A DNA stretch of 64,000 bases from an uncultured Collinsella sp. (lineage in GTDB: Bacteria; Actinomycetota; Coriobacteriia; Coriobacteriales; Coriobacteriaceae), in the NCBI GenBank assembly GCA_937982065.1, contig CALJMO010000052.1:124001-188000 (forward strand). The letters run 5' to 3'. The notes beneath the pieces were generated by a model. It made no database searches. It saw only the letters and a program-made list of their open reading frames with translations, and was not told the DNA's origin. The position numbers and the translations under genes are program-made. The first letter of the stretch is position 1. Each line of letters starts with the position of its first letter. Shown here in pieces: positions 25,980 to 34,471 of the stretch.

Positions 25980-26558
25980 ATGGAGAAATGCAGCGTGAGC
26001 ACAAGAAAAAAAATATTGGACGCAATGTACGATCTTGTGGCAGAAGTCGGTTATGACAAAGCGTCTATCGGAAAGATTTGCGACTTTGTCGGTATATCCA
26101 AGCCGTCGGTGTACTACTACTTTCCCTCAAAAGAGGAGATTTTCACTACGCTCTTGGACAGCATGTTTCCGACCATTGACTATCAGCGCGACTACTCGCT
26201 AATAGTCGATAGGGACGGGTTCAAGGCCGCGCTTATCGAGCTCGGCAATTCAGTTATAGGTGGCTATCGAAGCGATGAAAAGCGCCGGCGCGTGCTGGCC
26301 GAGGTTAGCGTTCAAGCAAATCGAATTCCTGCAGTTCAGGAACGTCAAGCGACGGCGACCAAACGAACCATGGATGCGCTTAAAGACATCCTTCTTCATG
26401 GTGTAGAGATTGGCGCGTTTTCCGATAGCGCCGACGTAATGCTCTACGTACAAATTCTTTATACCGTTCTGGAGGGAGCAAGCAATACGGTCGCTCAAGG
26501 TGAGGATATTGATGAGAAAGCGGTTTGGGCGGGAATAGTCGAGCTTATGTTCAAATAA
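25980..26558 (+). CDS. TetR/AcrR family transcriptional regulator
   Basis: A 192-residue regulator with a TetR helix-turn-helix at residues 8-55: KKILDAMYDLVAEVGYDKAS, then GKICDFVGISKPSVYYYFPSK and EEIF. The rest is an all-helical ligand-binding domain with no closer family visible. It is transcribed divergently from the deiminase operon and converges with the second MFS gene; matching palindromes lie before both target promoters. It most likely represses the locus until the guanidino compound or its product binds. GGAAG precedes the ATG by nine bases. Confidence 0.88.
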   Translation: MEKCSVSTRKKILDAMYDLVAEVGYDKASIGKICDFVGISKPSVYYYFPSKEEIFTTLLDSMFPTIDYQRDYSLIVDRDGFKAALIELGNSVIGGYRSDEKRRRVLAEVSVQANRIPAVQERQATATKRTMDALKDILLHGVEIGAFSDSADVMLYVQILYTVLEGASNTVAQGEDIDEKAVWAGIVELMFK

Positions 26559-26620
26559 ACCAGCCAAGCTGAAGCGCATGTTGGCACCCATGGTGCCTGC
26601 GGGCAACCTTTAAAACGAAA

Positions 26621-26660
26621 ACAGGGGTCGACTCCAGTCTGGCTTGGAGTCGACCCCTGT
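26621..26660. terminator. Bidirectional terminator hairpin
   Basis: ACAGGGGTCGACTCCA pairs perfectly with TGGAGTCGACCCCTGT around an eight-base loop, between the converging TetR-type and MFS genes; it is flanked by AAAACGAAA on the left, which reads as T-rich on the minus strand. Confidence 0.75.
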
Positions 26661-26696
26661 TGCATGGCAATCTATGCCGATGCAAATCGGCGCTTA

Positions 26697-27977
26697 TTAC
26701 TTTTCAGCAGCCTTATTGAGAAAGCCGGAAACGATAGCAAACGCAGCAATCATAAGGTCGCAGGCAATGCAGAAGATAAATACTCCCTGGAATGACCCTG
26801 CCATCCCGTAAACCTTCATCATGACCGGCATTCCAAAAGCACCGACGACATAGCCCGCTGAGCAAACGATCGAATAGATCCTTCCAAAATCGCGTGATCC
26901 AAAGAGCGAGAGGAGAAGCATCGGCATTGCGGTTCCAACGATGGCGAACATGACATCGTTTACACCAGCTGCAATGATGGAAACGGTCTCATTGCTTCCG
27001 CCAATGATAAGAAGCAGGAATGAAAGAATGCTGACACCTGTCCATGCGACCGTTGCTTTAATAGCGCCAAGCTTGTCGCATGTTTTGCCCACGAAGGGAT
27101 TTAGGAAGATGTCGGAAAACGAAGCTGCCGAGACCATTAAGCTTCCTACGATGGGATTGAAACCGACCTCGCTTGCATAGGTTGGAAACAACTGGTTCAT
27201 GCAGCAGGTGAGCTGCGCCACGCAAAGCAAGAGGACACAGAGAATAAAAGACGGCGTTTTCGCGGCATCGCGGAGTGCCATGCCCGAAAGGACATCTTCC
27301 TGCTCATCGGCGCTGCAGCTCTCATGGGTTTCGGAGGCGGTCTCTCCGTACGGAAGCATATTGCGATCAGAGGGGTTAAGGCGAATGATAAATGCGCTTG
27401 CAGGCAAAATCATAGCTGCAGAAACGGCCGCAAGCACGATGTATCCCGTACGCCAGCCTTGCTGCTCGATGACCAGTGTAATGACAGGACTCAATAACAG
27501 CGTGCAGAGAGAATTAACGCCCCAAGCGAGGCCGATGGCGAGACCGGACGATTTGCTGAACCATTGGTCAATGACATCGGACATGCAGACGCCCGTTGTA
27601 AACGAAAAGCAGATGCCGATCACTGCGGCGGAGACGGTGAACATCCAGACCTCGGTGTAGAACGCCATTGCGGCGCCGGCGGCAATAAGGACGAGTTCAA
27701 TGCAAATATGCCATGGTTTGCCGATTACTTTTGGAATGAAGCGACTCAAAAGCGGAAGCCCAAGCGCAAGGCCAAGAAGAATCGCGGTGAAATAGAAAGA
27801 AAAAGAAGTGTAGTCAAAGCCCAGATCTTCGCATACTGGAGCAACGAATGAGCCGGCAATAATGCTATATGTGCCAGTTGTTCCGGCGGACATTAAGCCG
27901 AGCGCAATAACGACGACCCAAGCAAATGCGCCGCTTTCACGGAGACAATCTTTTTTGGCTGGTGTGGTGAGAGTCAT
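26697..27977 (-). CDS. MFS transporter (paralogue B of the agmatine-like locus)
   Basis: A 426-residue twelve-helix MFS protein, strongly similar to the one at 22052: GTTGTYSIIAGSFVAPVCED, FTTGVCMSDVIDQWFSK, QLTCCMNQLFPTYASEVGF and GSRDFGRIYSIVCSAGYVVG appear in the same order. Base composition is lower in GC than paralogue A, so the two are not a recent duplication. The start at 27977 follows TGGAG. Palindromes matching the TetR-type operator lie 37 and 105 bases upstream. Two carriers with one catabolic operon could split uptake and product export, or handle two substrates. Confidence 0.87.
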   Translation of the reverse strand: MTLTTPAKKDCLRESGAFAWVVVIALGLMSAGTTGTYSIIAGSFVAPVCEDLGFDYTSFSFYFTAILLGLALGLPLLSRFIPKVIGKPWHICIELVLIAAGAAMAFYTEVWMFTVSAAVIGICFSFTTGVCMSDVIDQWFSKSSGLAIGLAWGVNSLCTLLLSPVITLVIEQQGWRTGYIVLAAVSAAMILPASAFIIRLNPSDRNMLPYGETASETHESCSADEQEDVLSGMALRDAAKTPSFILCVLLLCVAQLTCCMNQLFPTYASEVGFNPIVGSLMVSAASFSDIFLNPFVGKTCDKLGAIKATVAWTGVSILSFLLLIIGGSNETVSIIAAGVNDVMFAIVGTAMPMLLLSLFGSRDFGRIYSIVCSAGYVVGAFGMPVMMKVYGMAGSFQGVFIFCIACDLMIAAFAIVSGFLNKAAEK

Positions 27978-28013
27978 GGTTGCTCCATTTCTATCGGCAA
28001 TACATCCTATATG

Positions 28014-28095
28014 CCTACCGATAGGTATATAAACCAGAGGACTCTTCGTCAAGCATTAAGCGGGGAGAGGGAGTTCTTAACCTGCCGAACGGTAA
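28014..28095. promoter_or_regulatory. Operator sites upstream of MFS paralogue B
   Basis: CCTACCGATAGG (28014-28025) and, on the opposite strand, TTACCGTTCGGCAG (28082-28095) share the core of the palindrome at 25838. They precede the MFS B start at 27977. Confidence 0.55.
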
Positions 28096-28121
28096 TTAGA
28101 CCCCGATTTCGCAAGGGTCTC

Positions 28122-28154
28122 AATGTGACAAAGGGGCTGTCCCTTTGTCACATT
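28122..28154. repeat. R4 palindrome at the end of the exporter gene
   Basis: AATGTGACAAAG...CTTTGTCACATT, identical in its arms to 21935-21967. It overlaps the exporter stop codon by two bases and can serve as its terminator hairpin. Confidence 0.75.
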
Positions 28155-31100
28155 ATTCGGAGCGTAGGGCTTCGACGGGGTCCTTCTTGGATGCGCTGCG
28201 AGCAGGCAGCAGGCCGGCAACGACCGTCAACAGCACCGAAATTGCAATGAGTACCAGCGCATCCTGCACGGGCAGGCTCATCAGGTTGGGTACTTGTTTG
28301 GCAGCAAGCGCCCAGGTATTAACTGGGAAGCTCACGGCCACCACGACGACAATGGCAAAGACGCCGGCAATGAGGCCCTCGATAAAGGTCTCGGCATTGA
28401 ATACGTTGGCCACGTTACGCTTCGACGCGCCGATCGCACGCAGGATGCCAATCTCCTTTTTGCGTTCCAGCACGCTGATGTAGGTGATGATGCCGATCAT
28501 GATGGAGCTCACCACCAGGCTGATACTCACGAATGCGATGAGCACCAAGCTGATGGTATTCACGATGTCGGTCACCGAACCCATGATGATGCCCATGTAG
28601 TCTGTGTACGAAATTGCCCGATCATCGTGGCCAGCGGCTTTGACCTGCTTGTTGTACGCATCGATGTGATCGAGTACGCGCTCCTTGGCCTCAAAGTCGC
28701 GCGGGAAAATCTTGACCGAGATGGGATCTGCCTCGTCCGCATAACCCAACGTGGTCAGATTGTTGTCGTAGGTAAGCTTCGACGCCTTCGCATAGCTCAT
28801 CATGAGCGAGCTCAGGTCCTCGGCGTCCATGTTGAAATGGATGGCATGAGCAAAGGCACTCGCATCCACGCGCATGGCGCTCGCCAGGTTAGCAAAACTC
28901 GACGACATCTGCGTCGCCATCTGGCCCATGAGCCCTGCTGCGCCTGCCCTGAGCTGAGCTGACACCGTCGCCGCAATCTGATCGCTGATCGACTTCATCA
29001 CCTGATCCATAGCCTGCTGCAGATACGGAGCCAGCTGCTTTTGCACATAGTCGGTCATCGCCTGCTGCAGGCGCTCGGCCAGGGCATCGCCGCCGAGCGC
29101 TTTGAGCTGGGCCAGGATTTGCTGGGCTGCCGTATCACTCTCAAGATACGCCGAGAATGCGGCAGCAAGCTTTGACGCGTCCTTAAGATCATCGGGTGAC
29201 AGCGCCCTAAACTGATCAGACTGCAAAAAGCTCTCAAACAGCTGGTTGGCTAGCGTTCCCACCTGCTGCATTTGCTCGGGCGTGAGTTCCAGGCCGTCAA
29301 AGATGCCCGAGAAATCTGGAGCCGGCGCTTTGGCCATGATGTCACCAAAGTCGATGTCCTTGCCAACGCCCGAAAGATCAATATCCAGGCCCGACAGATC
29401 GACGCCCGAAAGATCAATGCCGTCGCCGGCCGCACCCGAGAGCGCAGACGCATCAAACGAAAACGCACTCTTGAGCGCCGCCTCGTCCACACTGAACATG
29501 CTGCCCAGATCAACGCCTTGCTTGGCCTCGCCTTGCAGTTCGTCGAAGGTTTTGCCCGTAAAGACATCCGTCTCGGGGTGGGCAAGCTGTTCCTGCACAA
29601 TCTGCGAATCGGCGGCGCGCTCCATAAGCTGGCGAGTCAGCGCATGCGTGTAGGCAATGCCCGGGGACAACGCGCTCGCGTTGGCCGCCTCGTTGGGTCG
29701 CACCACGCCCACAATGTGCACGTCAATACCGTTGGCAACCTTGGCCGTCATAAAATCGGCGTCGCCAGACATATCGGTCCACATGCCGGTCTCTTCGTTT
29801 TTGCGATACGCATCGGCCGGCGACAGCACCTTAAACGTCGTGGACAGTGCATCGTCGTAGGTAAAGTCGGTGCCGGTCTCGGGCGTTTCGACCCCACCGT
29901 CAGCCGTCATAGCGCTGTTTACCAGATCGTTGAGCTCATCGATATCCAACGCACCGATGCTATAGAGCGTGTAGTCGCCCACCGTGCCGCGGCTCGAAAG
30001 CACCATCACGGCTTCGTTAGCAGACGCAGGCCAATGCCCCGCCACGACGTCGTATTGGCTGTCGAGCAGGCTCTGGTCGTCAATCATCTCGTTAAAGACC
30101 GAGGTTCCCATGGATTCCATGCTCACCGTTGCCGCCGAGCTCGCGCCTCCGCTCATGGCCTCGGTCATGGCGTTGGGCACCAGACGCACGGGCTTCTCGT
30201 CTCCCTTGCCCGCGCGATAGACAACCGGCGTTACGCCATAGCCGTACTGAATAGCGTTGACCTCTTTATCGATGCCGTCGCCACCGGCATCGAGCCATGC
30301 CTTAAAGCTCGTCATGTCGTTGGACTTAACGCTCGCAAACATATCCTTTACGGCCGTGACCACGGGAATCTTATCGGTTCCCTTAGCCTTGCCGCCGACG
30401 CTGTCGTCGGACGAGTCCACGCTTTCAGACGAGCCATCATCCGTGGCCCCCTGTCCGCCCATCATGGACGACAGGTCGTAATCCTGCTTGGAAATGGTGA
30501 GCGGATAGCTCGACAGCGTATCCTCCTCGACCTTTTTGATGTAGCCGTTTACGCCGTTGGACAGCGCTAGGATCGCCGCAATGCCGATAATGCCAATCGA
30601 ACCTGCAAAGGCCGTCATGGCCGTGCGACCCTTCTTGGTCATGAGGTTTCGGGCAGAAAGCCCCAACGCCGTCACAAAGCTCATCGAGGTTTTGCGCGTA
30701 GGCTTAGCCTCGCGACGCACGGCCTTTGCTACATCAAAGGGGTCGGAATCGTCGGTGATCTTGCCGTCCGCCAGGTTGACGATGCGCGTGGCGTACTGGT
30801 ACGCCAGCTCGGGATTGTGCGTGACCATAATAACCAGACGGTCGCGCGCCACGTCCTTGAGCAGATCCATGACCTGTACGGATGTCGTTGAATCCAAAGC
30901 GCCGGTCGGCTCGTCTGCCAGCACAATCTCGGGATCATTAATCAGGGCGCGGGCGATGGCCACACGCTGCATCTGCCCGCCCGAAAGCTGGCTCGGGCGC
31001 TTGTTAACGTGCTCGCCCAGGCCGACTTTCTCCAACGCCTCGCGCGCACGCTGGCGACGCTCGGCATGCCCCACGCCCGTGAGCGTAAGCGCCAGCTCCA

Positions 31101-31410
31101 CGTTTTCCAAAATGGTCTGATGCGGAATGAGGTTATAGCTCTGGAACACAAAGCCGATGCGGTTATTGCGATAGGCATCCCAATCGCGATCGTGAAAGTC
31201 CTTGGTCGATATGCCGTCGATCAGCAAGTCACCAGAATCGAAATGATCGAGCCCACCGATAACGTTGAGCATCGTAGTTTTGCCCGAGCCCGAGGGACCC
31301 AGAATGGCCACGAACTCGTTATCGCGAAAAGACAGGCTTACGCTATCGAGCGCCACCTGCGTAAACGACTGCGTAACGTACCTTTTGCAAATACTCTTGA
31401 GCTCCAGCAT
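28153..31410 (-). CDS. MacB-like ABC exporter with fused ATPase and permease
   Basis: A 1085-residue fusion. Residues 1-225 are a LolD/MacB-type ATPase: GPSGSGKTTM (Walker A), QLSGGQMQRVAIARAL (signature), VLADEPTGALDS (Walker B). After a linker, the first membrane helix (about 260-285) leads into a very large extracytoplasmic domain of roughly 550 residues, then three C-terminal helices with the FtsX pattern (SSIMIGIITYISVLERKKEI, GILRAIGASKRNV). The outside domain contains a short run of DLSG-type repeats around residue 480 and a long Ala/Gln-rich helical segment with coiled-coil character. Such proteins export peptides or act mechanically on cell-envelope components. It is a single-gene unit. 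Confidence 0.9.
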   Translation of the reverse strand: MLELKSICKRYVTQSFTQVALDSVSLSFRDNEFVAILGPSGSGKTTMLNVIGGLDHFDSGDLLIDGISTKDFHDRDWDAYRNNRIGFVFQSYNLIPHQTILENVELALTLTGVGHAERRQRAREALEKVGLGEHVNKRPSQLSGGQMQRVAIARALINDPEIVLADEPTGALDSTTSVQVMDLLKDVARDRLVIMVTHNPELAYQYATRIVNLADGKITDDSDPFDVAKAVRREAKPTRKTSMSFVTALGLSARNLMTKKGRTAMTAFAGSIGIIGIAAILALSNGVNGYIKKVEEDTLSSYPLTISKQDYDLSSMMGGQGATDDGSSESVDSSDDSVGGKAKGTDKIPVVTAVKDMFASVKSNDMTSFKAWLDAGGDGIDKEVNAIQYGYGVTPVVYRAGKGDEKPVRLVPNAMTEAMSGGASSAATVSMESMGTSVFNEMIDDQSLLDSQYDVVAGHWPASANEAVMVLSSRGTVGDYTLYSIGALDIDELNDLVNSAMTADGGVETPETGTDFTYDDALSTTFKVLSPADAYRKNEETGMWTDMSGDADFMTAKVANGIDVHIVGVVRPNEAANASALSPGIAYTHALTRQLMERAADSQIVQEQLAHPETDVFTGKTFDELQGEAKQGVDLGSMFSVDEAALKSAFSFDASALSGAAGDGIDLSGVDLSGLDIDLSGVGKDIDFGDIMAKAPAPDFSGIFDGLELTPEQMQQVGTLANQLFESFLQSDQFRALSPDDLKDASKLAAAFSAYLESDTAAQQILAQLKALGGDALAERLQQAMTDYVQKQLAPYLQQAMDQVMKSISDQIAATVSAQLRAGAAGLMGQMATQMSSSFANLASAMRVDASAFAHAIHFNMDAEDLSSLMMSYAKASKLTYDNNLTTLGYADEADPISVKIFPRDFEAKERVLDHIDAYNKQVKAAGHDDRAISYTDYMGIIMGSVTDIVNTISLVLIAFVSISLVVSSIMIGIITYISVLERKKEIGILRAIGASKRNVANVFNAETFIEGLIAGVFAIVVVVAVSFPVNTWALAAKQVPNLMSLPVQDALVLIAISVLLTVVAGLLPARSASKKDPVEALRSE

Positions 31411-31562
31411 GGACGGCAACCTCTCCTGCGCAGGCACCCTGCCCGCTCTCCTCCACCGTTCGTATTCGACGCGTTTGTCCTACTCTATCCCCATTTTTCA
31501 CCGACACCAGTGAGGAATGTAACGAAGCACGCCAAAAAACGAACGGGACGGCGCCTAAAAGA

Positions 31563-31584
31563 AGAGGCCCCGAGCGGGACCTCT
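31563..31584 (-). terminator. Terminator of the redox cluster
   Basis: AGAGGTCCC pairs with GGGGCCTCT on the minus strand and is followed by TTCTTTT, about 80 bases after the TlpA-type gene stop. Confidence 0.65.
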
Positions 31585-31663
31585 ATATGGTGGAGATTAT
31601 CTTGAAAGGCAGCGGACTACTCCGCACAGCGACACACGATCCACGCTATGCTTTACGCGTTTT

Positions 31664-32635
31664 CTACTGCTCGCTATTCGCAATCGCCTGGTCGATAAGT
31701 TTGTCGAGTGCTGCGCGCTGCTCAGCGGAGCTGATGGCTCCCACGATTGGATCCCCTACGATGTTGCCATTCTGATCGATGACATACGTTGTCGGGAACG
31801 AGAACAGATTTGACGTAAACTTGCCAGCTTCGCTGTCCGACTTGAACCAGACGTTCTTATATGTCACACCCTTCTTGCTCAGCACGTCCTTGGCATCTGC
31901 AATCTCGCCCTTGTTGCCATCGAGCGTAAAGGAATTGACGCCCACGACCTGGCCGCCCTTCTTGGCAAGCTCCTTATTCAGGTCCTCAAGGTCGCCCAAC
32001 TCACCCACGCACGGCTTGCAAGTGGTGAACCAGAAGTTCATGACGGTGACCTTGTTCTTAGAAAACAGCTCGTCGCTGCTCACGTCGTTGCCATCCAGGT
32101 CCTTGCCCGTAAAGCTGGGGAACTTCGTCGCCTCGCTCGAAGCATTGGCACCAGCCGTCATGCCAGCGGTCGAAGCGTCGACGCTCTCGCCTGCGCTCGG
32201 CGTGCTTCCACAGCCGGGGAACTCCTTCTCCAGGCTCTCGAGCTTGTCCTCGATCTCCTTGATCTGCTGCGCACCGGCCTTGAGTGTCTTAAGCTCATCC
32301 GCCGTGAACTCATCCTTGGCGCCGCCGATGGTCTTGAGCAGGAAATCGCCGTAATTGCTGCCGTCCTCAATCATTGTCGAGTCTTTATTTGCCGCATTGA
32401 ATACCTTTTCCCACAGCGCGTTATCACTCGAAAAGATATCGTTCTCCTTCTGCATGAGTTTTGCATACAACTCGGCGGCCTCGTCGGCATTGGCCGGCTT
32501 CTGCGCAGTGAGTTCTGCGATCTTAGGATCGGAGCTCGCAGATTCACTCGCATTGCCACCGGGTGACGAACACGCCACAAGGCACAAGGCCAATACCGGC
32601 ACCATAAACAGGGCCGCAATCTTAGAAAGCTTCAT
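31664..32635 (-). CDS. TlpA-like thioredoxin-fold lipoprotein
   Basis: A 323-residue lipoprotein: the signal peptide ends in CLVAC (lipobox), followed by a helical, Lys/Glu-rich domain to about residue 155, a Ser/Ala linker, and a thioredoxin fold with NFWFTTCKPCVGEL (WCxxC-type site with Thr-Thr before the first Cys) and the cis-Pro loop FPTTYV. It would exchange disulfides outside the membrane. The start ATG at 32635, seven bases after GGAGG, is preferred to the one two codons upstream. Together with the polyferredoxin at 32665 and the CXXC protein at 33560 it makes a three-gene unit that is also known from Clostridia. Confidence 0.9.
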   Translation of the reverse strand: MKLSKIAALFMVPVLALCLVACSSPGGNASESASSDPKIAELTAQKPANADEAAELYAKLMQKENDIFSSDNALWEKVFNAANKDSTMIEDGSNYGDFLLKTIGGAKDEFTADELKTLKAGAQQIKEIEDKLESLEKEFPGCGSTPSAGESVDASTAGMTAGANASSEATKFPSFTGKDLDGNDVSSDELFSKNKVTVMNFWFTTCKPCVGELGDLEDLNKELAKKGGQVVGVNSFTLDGNKGEIADAKDVLSKKGVTYKNVWFKSDSEAGKFTSNLFSFPTTYVIDQNGNIVGDPIVGAISSAEQRAALDKLIDQAIANSEQ

Positions 32636-32664
32636 GGTCATTCCTCCGTTTTGTCGAAGCTTGT

Positions 32665-33567
32665 TTACTTTTTATCGGCGGTCAAGGGAAGCTTTTCCGC
32701 CGACACATCCAGGCCATAGCGATAGCTGATGGCATCGACGGGACAGGCCCCGATGCACTTTCCGCACCGGATGCATTCGACATGATTGGGCGCGCGGACC
32801 ACATCAACGTCCATCTGACAAACCTTTGAGCACTTGCCGCACGAGACACATTTGCATGCGTCAACCCGAATCCCCAACAAGGACACCCTATTCATGAGCG
32901 CATAGAATGCGCCGAGTGGACAAATCCATTTGCAGAAGGGGCGGTAGAACAAAACGCTCAGCACTACCACGGCAATGAGAACGGCAAGTTTCCAAGTAAA
33001 GAGATGTCCCAACGCAGATCGAATGCCGGCATTAGCAATGGCCAGCGGAATGGCGCCCTCGAGTACGCCCTGCGGACAGATGTACTTACAAAAGAACGGG
33101 TCGCCCATGCCCACGTCGTTAACCACCAAGACGGGCAGCAGCACCACGGCAAACAGCAGCACGACGTACTTGATGTACGTGAGCGGCTTAAGCTTTTTCG
33201 TGGAGATTTTTTTGCCGGGAATCTTGTGAAGCAGCTCCTGAAGCCAGCCAAACGGGCACAGAAAGCCGCATACAAAGCGTCCCAGCAGCACGCCGAGCAA
33301 AATGAGCGTACCGGTGACGTAGTAAGAAAAGTTGAACTTGGATGAACCCACCACCGCCTGGAACGACCCGATGGGGCACGCACCCGATGCCGCGGGACAC
33401 GAATAGCAATTAAGTCCAGGTACGCAGACGGTTTTTCCCGTGCCCTGATAGATGCCGCCTTTGGCAAAGTTTGGCAGGTGAATGTTGGTGACCAGCGTCG
33501 CCGCCGCCTGAATGAATCCTCGAAATCGGGCCAAAACATGCGACGCGGTGTTTTCTCTTTTATCCAA
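32665..33567 (-). CDS. 4Fe-4S polyferredoxin membrane protein (NapH/CcoG-like)
   Basis: About 300 residues with four to five membrane helices. CYSCPAASGACPIGS, CGFLCPFGWLQ, CKYICPQG and CKWICPLGA are the repeated cysteine pairs of NapH-type proteins, and the C-terminus has two ferredoxin motifs, CKCVSCGKCSKVCQ and CIRCGKCIGACP. It likely passes electrons across the membrane to the thioredoxin-like lipoprotein. The frame is open upstream, but the TTG at 33567 is the best start: it overlaps the stop of the small CXXC gene by eight bases and follows TTGGAG. Translation coupling is likely. Confidence 0.88.
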   Translation of the reverse strand: MDKRENTASHVLARFRGFIQAAATLVTNIHLPNFAKGGIYQGTGKTVCVPGLNCYSCPAASGACPIGSFQAVVGSSKFNFSYYVTGTLILLGVLLGRFVCGFLCPFGWLQELLHKIPGKKISTKKLKPLTYIKYVVLLFAVVLLPVLVVNDVGMGDPFFCKYICPQGVLEGAIPLAIANAGIRSALGHLFTWKLAVLIAVVVLSVLFYRPFCKWICPLGAFYALMNRVSLLGIRVDACKCVSCGKCSKVCQMDVDVVRAPNHVECIRCGKCIGACPVDAISYRYGLDVSAEKLPLTADKK

Positions 33568-33706
33568 TTCCGATACACTCCAAGCACAGCCTAATCGCTT
33601 TGGCCAGCACGGCATCCGCCTCGCCACGCATAACGCCAAAGCACACCATGGCAATTCCGACGATCAACAAAGCGACCTGTACCACGGGTTTTACCGCTTT
33701 GAACAA
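33560..33706 (-). CDS. CD1871A family CXXC motif-containing small membrane protein
   Basis: A 48-residue protein, too short for routine gene calls. From a TTG start eight bases after AAGGAG it begins with a basic segment (FKAVKPVVQ), runs through one membrane helix (LLIVGIAMVCFGVMRGE) and ends AVLAKAIRLCLECIGIG. The CLECIGIG tail and the FGVxRGE segment match the CD1871A family of clostridia, where the gene sits next to a polyferredoxin and a thioredoxin, exactly as here. The two tail cysteines are probably redox-active. The stop overlaps the next gene. The neighbourhood supports a membrane electron-transfer unit. Confidence 0.85.
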   Translation of the reverse strand: MFKAVKPVVQVALLIVGIAMVCFGVMRGEADAVLAKAIRLCLECIGIG

Positions 33707-33796
33707 CCTGACCACTCCTTTCGTTACGCGACCATTGGACCATATCGGCTATAAAATCCGTGTTAAGCGCGATTTGAAATGTGCAAGGAGACTGTT

Positions 33797-34471
33797 ATGC
33801 GTATTTTGATCGTCGAGGACGAGCGGGCGCTGTGCGACGCAATCGCGCGCAGCTTGCGGAACTTGGCGTACAGTGTCGACTGCTGTCACGACGGACAGGA
33901 GGCGCTCGACCTACTGGACGTTGAGGCCTTCGACCTCGTGATACTCGACCTCAACCTTCCCCGTATCGACGGCATGACCGTACTCAGGGAACTTAGGAAA
34001 ACCGACTGCGAGACCAAGGTGCTGATTCTGTCCGCGCGTGGCGAAGTATCCGATAAAGTCGCCGGACTCGATGCCGGCGCCAACGATTACCTCACCAAGC
34101 CGTTTCATCTGGACGAGCTTGCGGCAAGGATCCGCAGCCTTACCCTCAGACGCTTTACACAAAGCGACGTAGTTTTAACCTGCAGAAAGCTCCGCTTTGA
34201 CACCAAGGCGCGCATCGCTTCCGTGGACAGCGAGACTTTATCTCTTACGCGCAAGGAAACGGGAATCTTGGAATACCTGATGCTTAATCAGGGGCGTCCG
34301 GTAAGCCAAGAGGAGCTTATCGAGCACGTTTGGGATAGCAGCGTGAACAGCTTTAGCAACGCGACCCGCGTTCATATCTCGTCACTCCGCAAAAAGCTAC
34401 GCATCGCTTTGGGATACGACCCGATTCGCAATCGGATTGGAGAGGGCTACGTTATGGAGGATAGCGAATGA
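33797..34471 (+). CDS. OmpR-family response regulator
   Basis: A 224-residue regulator: receiver domain (residues 1-115) with acidic pocket VEDE, acceptor Asp in LVILDLNLPRIDG and the LTKPF lysine, then a winged-helix OmpR DNA-binding domain (LTRKETGILEYLMLNQGRPV, HISSLRKKL). The ATG follows AAGGAG by six bases. It is divergent from the CXXC/polyferredoxin/TlpA cluster, across a 90-bp gap with TATAAA on the plus side, and overlaps the kinase gene by four bases. It likely controls the redox cluster. Confidence 0.93.
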   Translation: MRILIVEDERALCDAIARSLRNLAYSVDCCHDGQEALDLLDVEAFDLVILDLNLPRIDGMTVLRELRKTDCETKVLILSARGEVSDKVAGLDAGANDYLTKPFHLDELAARIRSLTLRRFTQSDVVLTCRKLRFDTKARIASVDSETLSLTRKETGILEYLMLNQGRPVSQEELIEHVWDSSVNSFSNATRVHISSLRKKLRIALGYDPIRNRIGEGYVMEDSE

